DNA of 54,668 nt from assembly GCA_022710585.1 (NCBI GenBank), contig JAKLGV010000020.1, positions 1 through 54,668 on the forward strand, written 5' to 3'. Source of the DNA: Deltaproteobacteria bacterium (lineage in GTDB: Bacteria; Desulfobacterota; Syntrophia; Syntrophales; Smithellaceae). The translations under genes and the position numbers were made by a program. The first letter of the stretch is position 1, and each line of letters starts with the position of its first letter. This document shows, piece after piece, positions 44,600 to 53,025 of this stretch. Below the pieces are notes generated by a model, which did not search any database, was not told where the DNA came from, and saw only the letters and a program-made list of their open reading frames with translations.

Positions 44600-45475
44600 A
44601 TGATTAACAAACAACAGAACAACAGTCTTCTCGATGATGTCTTTCAACTATTACCCAGTCCCATTTCGGTCACAAAAGTCAACGATTCAACTTGTGTCGC
44701 AGCCAACCATGCCTTTTTGAAATATTTCGGTCTACGGAGAAAAGACGTTATCGGCAAAAAGTCTTTTGAATTAGGCATGATCAGCCCCGAGACGAAATTG
44801 CCTCGTCTGAATAAATTAAGAAAAACCGATGACGTCCAGGATACCACGGTAAAACTCAGGTCGAGAAAAAACAGCGCGCTCGATATGCCCTTTAAGACAA
44901 AACGTATCAAGGTCAATGGCCTTTCTTATTATCTTTCCTTGGGAAATGATGTTTCAGTCATGGAATACATCCGAAAAGCCCGGCAGTTTGATACTTTCGT
45001 TCAATCACTGGATACGGTTAAAGAAACCGGCATTATTTTTGTCAGCGATTATGATAAAAAAAAACCGTCTGTTGCGTATGCCAACGAAGAAGCACAAAGT
45101 GTTTTACAAATCCACGCTGTGAAAAAAATTCTTAAAATGCTTCATGGTCACGATTCCATTTTTTTGAAAACGCCTTCATTCATCTATTTTGTCAGAAATA
45201 TTCCCTGTCAAGATGATGCACCGTTGAAAATTTTATTTTTAAGACGATTGATGGATGCCACCACCTGCATGACTATGAGGCTGAAAGAATTCAATTTAAC
45301 ATCCAGAGAACGCCAGGTAGCATTGATGGCCGCCTATGGACATTCCAACAGTGTCATTGCTGAAAATCTCGGCATCAGTAATTTCACTGTCAAAGATCAT
45401 TTAAAAAGGATTTTTAAAATTATCGGTGTCCATAAACGCAATGAGCTTTTTCTCAAACTCATGACTTTGGGTTGA
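44600..45475 (+). CDS. PAS domain LuxR-family transcriptional regulator
   Basis: A 291-residue DNA-binding protein. The N-terminal PAS-like domain (about 10-115, FQLLPSPISVTKVNDS, KDVIGKKSFELGMI) may bind a ligand or cofactor. A second sensor-like region follows. The last 60 residues are a LuxR helix-turn-helix: LTSRERQVALMAAYGHSNSV, AENLGISNFTVKDHLKRIF. It has its own promoter and lies just upstream of rpoH, with which it may share signals. No receiver domain or partner kinase is present. Confidence 0.85.
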   Translation: MINKQQNNSLLDDVFQLLPSPISVTKVNDSTCVAANHAFLKYFGLRRKDVIGKKSFELGMISPETKLPRLNKLRKTDDVQDTTVKLRSRKNSALDMPFKTKRIKVNGLSYYLSLGNDVSVMEYIRKARQFDTFVQSLDTVKETGIIFVSDYDKKKPSVAYANEEAQSVLQIHAVKKILKMLHGHDSIFLKTPSFIYFVRNIPCQDDAPLKILFLRRLMDATTCMTMRLKEFNLTSRERQVALMAAYGHSNSVIAENLGISNFTVKDHLKRIFKIIGVHKRNELFLKLMTLG

Positions 45476-45579
45476 TTCGGGAGAAGTATCTTCTTTCCTA
45501 TTCTCACGGTTTTATTATTTTTTAATTCGTTTCTTGATCTCCTTTCATGGGATCGTTAGAGTCTCATTAAAAAGAAAAC

Positions 45580-45608
45580 TTGACCATAAATTTATAGTTC
45601 GTTAAAAT
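45580..45608 (+). promoter_or_regulatory. Promoter of rpoH
   Basis: TTGACC (45580-45585), a 17-bp spacer and TAAAAT (45603-45608) lie 33 nt upstream of the GTG start at 45642. Both elements are 5 of 6. Confidence 0.65.
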
Positions 45609-45641
45609 TCATTCCCTAAAATCAAAGGAGTTTCTTGCACG

Positions 45642-46487
45642 GTGAATTTTCCAGAAGTAACCGGTACACTTAACTTATATATTGCTGAAATCAACCGTTT
45701 TCCTCTCTTAACGGCAGAAGAGGAATTCAAGTATGCCATGCGCCTGAAAAAGGACAACGATGTGGCCGCTGCGGAAAAACTGATTGTTTCCAACCTGCGG
45801 TTTGTCGTCAAGATCGCCCACGAATACCGCAATTACGGCTTCAAACTGGCCGATTTGATCCAGGAAGGCAACGTCGGCCTCATTCACGCCGTCAAAAAAT
45901 TCGATCCGGAAAAAGGCTATCGCCTGATTTCCTACGCCGTCTGGTGGATTCGCGCCTATATTCAAAACTATCTGATCCGCTCCTGGAGCATCGTCAAAAT
46001 CGGAACCACGCAGGCGCAGCGCAAGCTCTTTTTCAAGTTAAGCCAGACGAAAAAAGAGCTGGAGACGCTTTCCCAGAAAAATCCGGAATTCAGCGAAATC
46101 GCGACGTCGCTGGGCGTCAAGGATTCTGAAGTGGAAGAAATGGATCAGCGCATGGGCTCCCGCGATGTTTCCCTGAACGAAATCATCAACGCAGACAGCA
46201 CCAATTCCCATCTGGATTTCCTGGCCTATGAAGGAGACAATCAGGAAGACGCGCTGATCAAAAATCAGGAAAGAAGCCTGGTGCAGCGCGATATCGCCGG
46301 AGCGCTGGCTCATCTCAATGAAAGAGAAAGCTACATTATTCTCAACCGCGTAATGGCCGATGATCCGAAGACGCTTCAGGAGATTGGCGAAAAATACAAT
46401 ATCTCACGGGAAAGAGCCCGCCAGATCGAAAAGCAGGCCTTGAAGAAAATGCAGTTGGCGCTGCCCTATTTTAATCCGGACAAATAA
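45642..46487 (+). CDS. rpoH: RNA polymerase sigma factor RpoH (sigma-32)
   Basis: A 281-residue sigma-70-family factor. Region 2 contains SNLRFVVKIAHEYRNYG, DLIQEGNVGLIHAVKKFDP and WWIRAYIQNYL. The RpoH box TTQAQRKLFFKL, specific to this group, follows. Region 4 ends with YNISRERARQIEKQALKKM. It directs heat-shock promoters, perhaps including chaperone genes such as clpB nearby. It starts with GTG at 45642, with AAAGGAG upstream. Confidence 0.95.
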   Translation: MNFPEVTGTLNLYIAEINRFPLLTAEEEFKYAMRLKKDNDVAAAEKLIVSNLRFVVKIAHEYRNYGFKLADLIQEGNVGLIHAVKKFDPEKGYRLISYAVWWIRAYIQNYLIRSWSIVKIGTTQAQRKLFFKLSQTKKELETLSQKNPEFSEIATSLGVKDSEVEEMDQRMGSRDVSLNEIINADSTNSHLDFLAYEGDNQEDALIKNQERSLVQRDIAGALAHLNERESYIILNRVMADDPKTLQEIGEKYNISRERARQIEKQALKKMQLALPYFNPDK

Positions 46488-46513
46488 AGCAATCGGATTA
46501 TCCGAAATATAAA

Positions 46514-46550
46514 AAAGGCAGCCTCACGAATGAAACTGCCTTTAAATTTT
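46514..46550. terminator. Bidirectional rho-independent terminator
   Basis: AAAGGCAG (46514-46521) pairs with CTGCCTTT (46536-46543) over a 14-nt loop, with an A run before and a T-rich tail after. It separates rpoH from the convergent outer-membrane gene. Confidence 0.8.
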
Positions 46551-46564
46551 AATGAATAAATGGA

Positions 46565-47227
46565 TTAAAAGTGGAAATTCAAACCAACGGTAATCATGCT
46601 CGTTGAATAATCAATTTCGACTGAATCTTTAAAGTCCGCGCTGGTTGAAAAATAGTGATAAGTTAAATCGGCGGACAACGTTTCATTAATGTCAAAATTC
46701 ATTCCCGCTAAAACCTGCCAGGCCAAAGCAATATCCCGGTCATCATTGAGATGCAACACATTCGTGCCGTATGTATTTTCAGCCGTATCGGCAAAATCCA
46801 CACGCGAAAGTCCTATGCCGCCGCCCAGATACGGATGAATTCTGCCGTCCGGGTATTTGGCGACTAAATTAAACAGCAGATTATAAAAATGAACATACGC
46901 ATCGACATCAACATCATAGCTGAGATATTTTTCCCTGACATGGTCATGGATCTCGGGATTAAAATACAGTGCTTCGGCCTCCACAGCAAGAAACCTGGCA
47001 AAAGGCAGCGTGTAGCCTAATTTGACTCCGAGCGTCCATTTATTGTCGATATCGAGATCGAATGTATAATCATCCACTCCAAACTCAAAATCCGATCCCA
47101 GTGTGTACCCCCCCGAGAAACCCGCATAAAAAGGAACGGTTTTCTCAGCAAATGAAGTACCGTTCAATACGAATAAGACTGAAAAAACCAACAAAAGGAA
47201 TTTTACTGAACCGATAATCTTTTTCAT
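46565..47227 (-). CDS. Outer-membrane beta-barrel protein
   Basis: A 220-residue protein with a signal peptide (FLLLVFSVLFVLNGTSFA). The mature part is built of amphipathic strands (YAGFSGGYTLGSDFEF, WTLGVKLGYTLPFARFLAV, HPYLGGGIGLSRVDF, LSADLTYHYF), and the last residue is Phe in VGLNFHF, as BamA substrates require. It resembles the eight-strand OmpW/OmpA-type barrels. The function is not known. It is separated from the OmpA-like gene by a 63-nt spacer. Confidence 0.85.
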   Translation of the reverse strand: MKKIIGSVKFLLLVFSVLFVLNGTSFAEKTVPFYAGFSGGYTLGSDFEFGVDDYTFDLDIDNKWTLGVKLGYTLPFARFLAVEAEALYFNPEIHDHVREKYLSYDVDVDAYVHFYNLLFNLVAKYPDGRIHPYLGGGIGLSRVDFADTAENTYGTNVLHLNDDRDIALAWQVLAGMNFDINETLSADLTYHYFSTSADFKDSVEIDYSTSMITVGLNFHF

Positions 47228-47290
47228 ACTCCCTCGCGGTCAACCTTTTTTATATATTCTCATATCAGCAATCAGAATATCATTACCCGT

Positions 47291-48532
47291 TTATTTTTTC
47301 AGGACGGTCTGAAAAACAGCCACGATCCGCCGGTTCTGCTGTCTTCCTTCCGCTGTGTCGTTGCTGGCGATTGGTTTTTCCGCGCCGACACCGGTTGCCG
47401 AAATCCGGGAAAATTCGACACCGAAATGATCAATCAGATAGGCCCTGATGCTGTTGGCCCGTTCCTGAGATAGACGCACATTATCATCCGGATCACCAAC
47501 GTTGTCCGTATGACCCACGATCATCACGGTTGATTCCGGATGTTTTTGCATGAAGACAGCCGCGGTTTTCAGCTCCTCATGATATTTGGGTTTGATGTCT
47601 GATTTTCCGGTATCAAACTCTACCTTCAGCGCGACGGAGTAAGGCGTGTAAGAACAACCGTCTTTCTGCACCTCTGTATCAGCGGGAGTACCAGGACATT
47701 TATCCATATAATCAGCAACGCCATCCCGGTCGGCGTCAGCCGGGCATCCCTCGCTATTAACACTCACATTCGCGGGCGTCCCGGGGCACTGGTCCCGATT
47801 GTCGTTCACGCCATCCCGGTCAGAATCCGCGACACAACCGGTGTTATCCACCTCGACACCATAGGCCGTCCCGGGGCATCTGTCAGCGTCGTCCAGAACA
47901 CCATCTTTGTCCTCATCACCAATCTCTTCCTTAACGACAGGAGCTGAGGCCTTGCGTGCTCCGACGCCGCCAATGCTGTAGCTGATTCCCATGGTGGCCA
48001 TCAGATCATTATGAATGCTGTGGGGATTGTCGCCGTATTCCTGTTCGTCATCATCGCCGACAGGAAGAACGTGGCGGACATCCGCCCGCAGCGCCAGATT
48101 GTCCGTCATAAAATATTTGAAACCGGCGCCGTAATCAACGGCCAGTTTGCTGGGAACGAGTTCATCATCACTTGAGGTGTAATGCGTCGCGCCGATTCCA
48201 ACGGCTAAAAAAGGCACAAAATCGCTCTTGGGATTGAAATGATAAATCCCTTCGAGAGCGGTCACATACACCCTGTTGGTATCATCCACACTGTCATCCT
48301 CAAACTGTGACGGCACATAATTCCAGAACAGCTCCGCCCCGATATTCTCGGTAAAATTATAGCCGACACGCCAACCGATGGTATAATTATTTTTATAGTC
48401 CTGGTTCCCCTCAAAAACGTATCCGCCGGCAGAAAGACCCAATGAAAAAGCGCCCTCTCTGACTTCAGCACGCACCACCGAAACTGAAACAAGCAAAAAC
48501 AACAATACCGCGACTATGCCTAATTTCTTCAT
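47291..48532 (-). CDS. OmpA-family protein with thrombospondin type 3 repeats
   Basis: A 413-residue outer-membrane protein. A signal peptide (LGIVAVLLFLLVSVSVVRA) is followed by a barrel of about residues 25-190. Three calcium-binding TSP3-type units come next (DEDKDGVLDDADRCPGT, DSDRDGVNDNRDQCPGT, DADRDGVADYMDKCPGT). The C-terminal OmpA peptidoglycan-binding domain includes IVGHTDNVGDPDDNVRLSQ and GRQQNRRIV. It links the outer membrane to the wall. GGAGA lies before the ATG at 48532; the earlier in-frame ATG at 48562 lacks a site. Confidence 0.93.
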   Translation of the reverse strand: MKKLGIVAVLLFLLVSVSVVRAEVREGAFSLGLSAGGYVFEGNQDYKNNYTIGWRVGYNFTENIGAELFWNYVPSQFEDDSVDDTNRVYVTALEGIYHFNPKSDFVPFLAVGIGATHYTSSDDELVPSKLAVDYGAGFKYFMTDNLALRADVRHVLPVGDDDEQEYGDNPHSIHNDLMATMGISYSIGGVGARKASAPVVKEEIGDEDKDGVLDDADRCPGTAYGVEVDNTGCVADSDRDGVNDNRDQCPGTPANVSVNSEGCPADADRDGVADYMDKCPGTPADTEVQKDGCSYTPYSVALKVEFDTGKSDIKPKYHEELKTAAVFMQKHPESTVMIVGHTDNVGDPDDNVRLSQERANSIRAYLIDHFGVEFSRISATGVGAEKPIASNDTAEGRQQNRRIVAVFQTVLKK

Positions 48533-48703
48533 AAGACTTTCTCCTATTAACAAATTAATCATTATTCAAAGATCTCTTTTCGTGTAAGGCTTATACCTAA
48601 AATTGATAAAATATAAAACATTTTTTTCAGAATCGTCTTGCCATTAAGCTAGTTGCGGCTATCATTCACATTCAATTGCCTCACGGTCTCATTGCATTCT
48701 TAA

Positions 48704-50209
48704 CTACATGCTTTTCAATCTTTTAATATTAGGAATCAAGGTGCGGCGCAGACTCTCCACGCGCCGCATGGTGTAAGGCTGCACAGCCCCCCGTTTCAAA
48801 TCCTTGATCAGAACCAACTTGCCCAGAAATTCCTGATCATCGTTGTTGGTCAGTGGAATTTCCAGTTTCATTAAACCATCCGAGGCATCGTAATCCTGAT
48901 TTGCTGCGGCAGACTGCTCCGCCCCGGCAACATGATCTTCTTCCTCACTTTGCCATTGCCAAGTTTGCCGGCCACGAACGCATAAAGATGCCTGATCAAA
49001 GTGCAGCATTTTCAGCGCCTCGACAGTATTCAACCATAATTCATCCATATCCTGCGCCTTGTTCACCTCGATCTGCATGGAAAGAAAAGAACGGCGTTTC
49101 TGACTGATGCCCGCCACATCCGTCATATCCTGAAACCAGCCGTAGAACTTGTCAAAGGCCAGATATTCCAGATAGCCGAGCTTGCGCACCAGCAGAATCA
49201 TGCCGATGAGCAACACGGCCAGCAGTGAACCGAGCAGCTCCCGGCCTCTGACCGTAATCATCAGAATCGCCAGAACACAGAGCGCCATTGTAATGCCGTA
49301 GAAAAGTAACACGACCTTGCGTGACGAAAGCCCCAGATCCAGAAACATATGATGAATGTGACCCTTGTCAGCCTGAAAGATGGATTGACCCCGGATAAAG
49401 CGTCGGATGGGCGAAAGAATGGAATCAAAAATAGGCACGCCCAGCGCCAGGAGAGGAATCAGCATCAAGACCCCGACATGGCTTTTCACCGATCCGTGTA
49501 TGGACAGAAGAGCGATGAGATAGCCGAGAAAATAACTACCGCCGTCGCCCAAAAAAATGGTAGCAGGATTGAAATTATATTTTAGAAAGCCCAGCACCGC
49601 CCCCGCCAAGATGACAAAATAATAAGCGGAAAGACTCTCCCCTTTCATTGCGGAAGACACAACCATGACGGCGCTGGTGAAAAAGACAATGCCGGCTGCG
49701 AGACCGTCCAGACCGTCAATCAGATTAATCGCGTTGATCAGCAGAAGGAACCAGAAGACCGTCACCGCGTAACTCATCAGCAAATGGAAATGCCAACCCG
49801 TAATGCCGAAATAAATCCCCGATATCCTGGCCCCGCCGATAAAAGCGAGCGTAGCCGCCGCAATTTGAAAAAACAGCTTCACCCACGGATTGAGGTGTCG
49901 GAAATCGTCCCACAAACCGCAGCACAATACCACACACGCGCCGACATAACCCAGCATTTCATTCGAACTGAATTTATAAGGATGCGATACATTCGAAATC
50001 ATGGCGATCGCAATAAACGAGGTGATAACAAAAGACAGAAAGACCGCCAGGCCTCCGATGCGTGGAATCGGCTCTGTATGAACTTTGCGTTCCGTCGGAA
50101 CATCCATGGCGCCAAACCCGATCCCCAGACTCCGCACCATCGGCGTAAAGATAAGCGACAGACTCAACGCGATTACAAAAAGCAAAACTAATGTTGTGAT
50201 CATCGTCAT
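48704..50209 (-). CDS. Undecaprenyl-phosphate GlcNAc-1-phosphate transferase-like protein (WecA/TagO family) with C-terminal extension
   Basis: A 501-residue membrane enzyme that starts glycan synthesis by moving a sugar phosphate onto undecaprenyl phosphate. Motifs include DVPTERKVHTEPIPRIGG, CGLWDDFRHLNP, NAINLIDGLDGLAAG, FLGDGGSYFLG and GHIHHMFLDLGLS. About ten spans cover residues 1-340. The last 150 residues are soluble and GAF-like (MQIEVNKAQDMDELWLNTVE), uncommon for the family. The ATG at 50209 is favoured over a TTG at 50233 because AAGGG is placed before it. Confidence 0.9.
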   Translation of the reverse strand: MTMITTLVLLFVIALSLSLIFTPMVRSLGIGFGAMDVPTERKVHTEPIPRIGGLAVFLSFVITSFIAIAMISNVSHPYKFSSNEMLGYVGACVVLCCGLWDDFRHLNPWVKLFFQIAAATLAFIGGARISGIYFGITGWHFHLLMSYAVTVFWFLLLINAINLIDGLDGLAAGIVFFTSAVMVVSSAMKGESLSAYYFVILAGAVLGFLKYNFNPATIFLGDGGSYFLGYLIALLSIHGSVKSHVGVLMLIPLLALGVPIFDSILSPIRRFIRGQSIFQADKGHIHHMFLDLGLSSRKVVLLFYGITMALCVLAILMITVRGRELLGSLLAVLLIGMILLVRKLGYLEYLAFDKFYGWFQDMTDVAGISQKRRSFLSMQIEVNKAQDMDELWLNTVEALKMLHFDQASLCVRGRQTWQWQSEEEDHVAGAEQSAAANQDYDASDGLMKLEIPLTNNDDQEFLGKLVLIKDLKRGAVQPYTMRRVESLRRTLIPNIKRLKSM

Positions 50210-50543
50210 AATAAGAGCCCTTGATTCAGCCAAAGTGAGGAGAGGAACTCGCTGTACGGAAGAATTTTGATTCCGTCCACCTCACGGCTTCGCTTTTCCA
50301 AACAGACGCAAATAAAATTTTTCAATTTATTTTCCTCGCGAATCGCGCGCAGAGATTTGATGTCCTGAGCGAAAACATTTATCCAGAAAATCGTAAAAGA
50401 TAGCGTGTTGACTATCGAATTTCATACTATATGACGAAATACATGTCAACATTGCGAAACCCGTTTCCGTCTTTATATCATTTCCTTTCCGGCGCGATCG
50501 GCGATCGTGCTACAAAAAAAACGTCGTGCTGGTCTCGTATTCA

Positions 50544-50577
50544 CTGGATTGCACACCGACCGGCATCCAGTATTTTT
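50544..50577 (+). terminator. Terminator-like hairpin in spacer
   Basis: CTGGAT (50544-50549) pairs with ATCCAG (50565-50570) around a 15-nt loop and is followed by TA and seven Ts. It may be a decayed copy of the CTGGAT/ATCCAG palindrome at 51955-52026 rather than a true terminator. Confidence 0.35.
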
Positions 50578-50618
50578 TTCCCGTCATCCTGACCTTCTAC
50601 CGCCAGGGGAGAAGAAAC

Positions 50619-50660
50619 CTTGAACCTTGAACCTTGAACATTGAACGTAGAACATTGAAC
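50619..50660. repeat. TTGAAC heptad array 1
   Basis: Six perfectly phased 7-bp units: CTTGAAC x3, ATTGAAC, GTAGAAC, ATTGAAC. CCCTTCAGCCCA follows, as in array 3 near 54483. Confidence 0.85.
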
Positions 50661-50697
50661 TATCTTCCCCTTCAGCCCATGGCAATAAGTTAATAAG

Positions 50698-51813
50698 TTA
50701 ACAGCGTCCCCTGAACAACCGCCAGAGGATGAAACGCAAATAATTGAACGGCAGCATCCATTTACCCGTTCCCGGGTATAATGCTTCAATCTCCCGCGGC
50801 TTCGGAAAAAATATTTTCATAAACGAATAGAAGATATTTGCTTTTTGATCCAGCACCAGCTTTGACATTTGCATATCCAGGGCGCCGGGATCCTTTCTTT
50901 CAATATCCATTCTGAAATAGCGCAACAAAAATTTTGCGGGTTTTTCCGGCAGGACGTCAATCTGTTGACGGAGAATTCTGAATGATTCGAGCCGGCCGTC
51001 AGCGAGCCCCCAAAGATCATCAAGCTGTTGAAGCACAATCACAGTGGTTTTAATCATTCCATATTTTCTCAGCGTCCCGACAAAATCCCGCCAGTCGATC
51101 ACCTGATCATATCTGTAAAAACTCCAGAGGATGTCCACCAGAATTTTCAACTCGCGGAATCCGTGCCGGAAATGATGCATCAGCAGCATAATTACCGTAT
51201 TCTCCGGCGTCAGAGAATAGCCCTGCCGATCGTTTCCCGTAACACCTTTCCATATTTCAGCCGGAGTCAGGTTAAAATAAAGCGGGTAACCGAAATCCCA
51301 GTGAAGCTCAAGCGGTACACGTTTCGCCTCGTGGCTGTAAACCAGGTGATGAAGTCTTTGCGTCACGAAATTCAACGGCAGAGAATCATGTCGCAAAAAA
51401 CCCGACTCTCCAAGAATTCTGTCCGCTGCCGCCAGATCGCCTGTTGGAATAAGCAGATCGATGTCAGCGGAACTGCGGCAGTTGAGGTCTTCATAAATGG
51501 TGCGGGCAATCGTATTGCCTTTGATGATGCAGGCCTTGATGCGCTCGCGGGTAAGTGCGGTAATCACGTCATTCTCGACAGCTTCCTGCCTCATAGAGCG
51601 TGCCACCGCCATCAGATACGCATGGTAATTTTTTTCAAGGTATTCATCGATACAGACGTGCAAACCGGTATAATGCTTTTTCAACCTCGCGTAAAAAAGC
51701 ATTTCCACGCCATGCCGCCGCGCCAGTTCGACACAGTGATCAAACTCTGCTTTACCGATTGATATGTCGGAAACAGCGAAGGGGGATAAAATCTCAGTCA
51801 ACATTTTATTCAC
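50698..51813 (-). CDS. Nucleotidyltransferase family protein (NTP_transf_5 type)
   Basis: A 371-residue soluble protein. The catalytic-type pattern is IIKGNTIARTIYEDLNCRSS then ADIDLLIPTGDL, with D-x-D for metal. The later part is helical. Family members are found in surface-polysaccharide and lasso-peptide clusters; the substrate is unknown. The second GTG (51813) is chosen because AAAGGA lies 8 nt before it; GTG at 51819 and ATG at 51804 are alternatives. It lies between the WecA- and WecG-like genes. Confidence 0.8.
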   Translation of the reverse strand: MNKMLTEILSPFAVSDISIGKAEFDHCVELARRHGVEMLFYARLKKHYTGLHVCIDEYLEKNYHAYLMAVARSMRQEAVENDVITALTRERIKACIIKGNTIARTIYEDLNCRSSADIDLLIPTGDLAAADRILGESGFLRHDSLPLNFVTQRLHHLVYSHEAKRVPLELHWDFGYPLYFNLTPAEIWKGVTGNDRQGYSLTPENTVIMLLMHHFRHGFRELKILVDILWSFYRYDQVIDWRDFVGTLRKYGMIKTTVIVLQQLDDLWGLADGRLESFRILRQQIDVLPEKPAKFLLRYFRMDIERKDPGALDMQMSKLVLDQKANIFYSFMKIFFPKPREIEALYPGTGKWMLPFNYLRFILWRLFRGRC

Positions 51814-51869
51814 ATTCACTATCCTTTAGCCACCAACCACCGATGATAAAATGTCTGTCATCCATTGCT

Positions 51870-51942
51870 GGTTCAGGCTTGAAGCCTGAATCAGAACATT
51901 TCCGAAACATTTCGGAGCCGGCTACAAGCCCGCTCCAGCAAC
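51870..51942. repeat. Paired-hairpin element, copy 1
   Basis: TTCAGGCTTGAAGCCTGAATCAG gives one hairpin and GGAGCCGGC...GCCCGCTCC a second, with AGAACATT between. The same arrangement recurs at 54362-54466 with different loops. Confidence 0.7.
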
Positions 51943-51954
51943 CACTTCCTTTTT

Positions 51955-52026
51955 GTCATGCCGGTGAAAACCGGCATCCAGTTGTTTTTCTTCCTGGATT
52001 CCGGCTAGGACCATGCCGGAATGACG
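51955..52026. repeat. Long palindromic REP-like element
   Basis: GTCATGCCGG.TGAAAACCGGCATCCAG and the mirror CTGGATTCCGGC..ATGCCGGAATGAC form a 70-bp inverted repeat with nested hairpins. It belongs to the wide class GTCAT..CCAG/CTGG..ATGAC. Confidence 0.75.
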
Positions 52027-52040
52027 GATATGCTTTTGGC

Positions 52041-52068
52041 ATTGAACATTCAACAAAGAACATTGAAC
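52041..52068. repeat. TTGAAC heptad array 2a
   Basis: Four phased units: ATTGAAC, ATTCAAC, AAAGAAC, ATTGAAC. A further pair, CTTGAAC and GTCGAAC, lies at 52117-52130 inside the 3' end of the glycosyltransferase gene. Confidence 0.8.
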
Positions 52069-52100
52069 TGTTTCTCGTTCAGCCTTCAGTCTAAAAGTCT

Positions 52101-52868
52101 TCAGCCTTTTTCTAACCTTGAACGTCGAACTTTTTCTCTAACCACATGCCACATAAACACCGGCGCGGAGACGAACATTCTTTTCCACAGACGTTTCGGT
52201 TCCTGCAGAAGCCTGGGCAGCCACTCCAGGCCATGATTCACAAACCAGGAATCCGAATCCCGTTTGACATTCCCCGCATAAAAATCAAACACAGCGCCGA
52301 CGGCCGCGACAAACTTCACATTCAACCGCACGCGGTTTTCCAGAATGAACTTCTCCTGTTTCGGCGCTGAAAGCCCGACCCACAAAACATCCGGCGCCGC
52401 CGTATTCACCGCCTTCACCATCGCGCTTATTTCCACACTGGAATAAACATCCTTGAACGGCGGCGAATATACACCGGCCACCCTGATATTCGGATAATCC
52501 TTCATCATCCTTGCGCTGATCAGCGCAAGACTCTTTTCATCCGATCCCAGAAAAAAAACGCGCATCGAACCGGCGCCATTCATCCGCTTATTCAGACCGA
52601 AGAAAACATCCGAACCGGTAACCCTTTCCCTGATCGATCCGCCTAAAATACGTGAAGCTAAAACCGCGCCTCCCCCATCCGGCACCAACCAGTCCGCGTC
52701 TTTCAATGCCCGCGCGAAAACCCCATCCGCCAGAGCCATAACATATGAATGCGGATTGAAGCACGCCAGCCACGAGCGTTTGCCCGCGCGCAGAGACTGG
52801 AAAATTCCATCCGCGCATTCCTCAGCGGTGAAACCATCCACTGCGTATCCTAAAATTTGTTCTTTCAT
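52101..52868 (-). CDS. WecG/TagA/CpsF family glycosyltransferase
   Basis: A 255-residue enzyme that adds a sugar to lipid-linked glycan. Motifs are ACFNPHSYVMALAD at the N-terminus, DWLVPDGGGAVLASRILGG, the GSDEKSL strand, VGLSAPKQEKFILENR and GAVFDFYAGNVKR. With the WecA-like protein it would build a surface polymer's first units. The last nine residues (VRRSRLEKG) are encoded by TTGAAC heptad repeats, suggesting the original 3' end was changed. The ATG at 52868 begins the conserved domain; a longer frame runs into REP sequence. Confidence 0.9.
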   Translation of the reverse strand: MKEQILGYAVDGFTAEECADGIFQSLRAGKRSWLACFNPHSYVMALADGVFARALKDADWLVPDGGGAVLASRILGGSIRERVTGSDVFFGLNKRMNGAGSMRVFFLGSDEKSLALISARMMKDYPNIRVAGVYSPPFKDVYSSVEISAMVKAVNTAAPDVLWVGLSAPKQEKFILENRVRLNVKFVAAVGAVFDFYAGNVKRDSDSWFVNHGLEWLPRLLQEPKRLWKRMFVSAPVFMWHVVREKVRRSRLEKG

Positions 52869-52983
52869 CTCTCGTTTATCTTTTTCCTGAATCCTGACTT
52901 GTCGGGGACTTCCCGGAGCGATCGGCAATCTCGCCCTACTAAAAATATCATCCCGGAATGGGGCTGTCGGGGATCCCAAATTC

Positions 52984-53015
52984 TAGATTCCCGCAAGAAA
53001 CGTGCGGGAACGACA
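52984..53015. repeat. REP-like hairpin
   Basis: TTCCCGCA (52988-52995) pairs perfectly with TGCGGGAA (53003-53010) over a 7-nt loop, followed by CGACA. It lies just downstream of the ATPase gene. Confidence 0.6.
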
Positions 53016-53025
53016 TAGGAGCTTC

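Larger units (their letters stand above)
50234..50697. other. Intergenic region, 464 bp, repeat-rich
   Basis: The spacer has a terminator-like hairpin (50544-50570) and a six-unit TTGAAC heptad array (50619-50660). No gene is supported. Confidence 0.6.
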
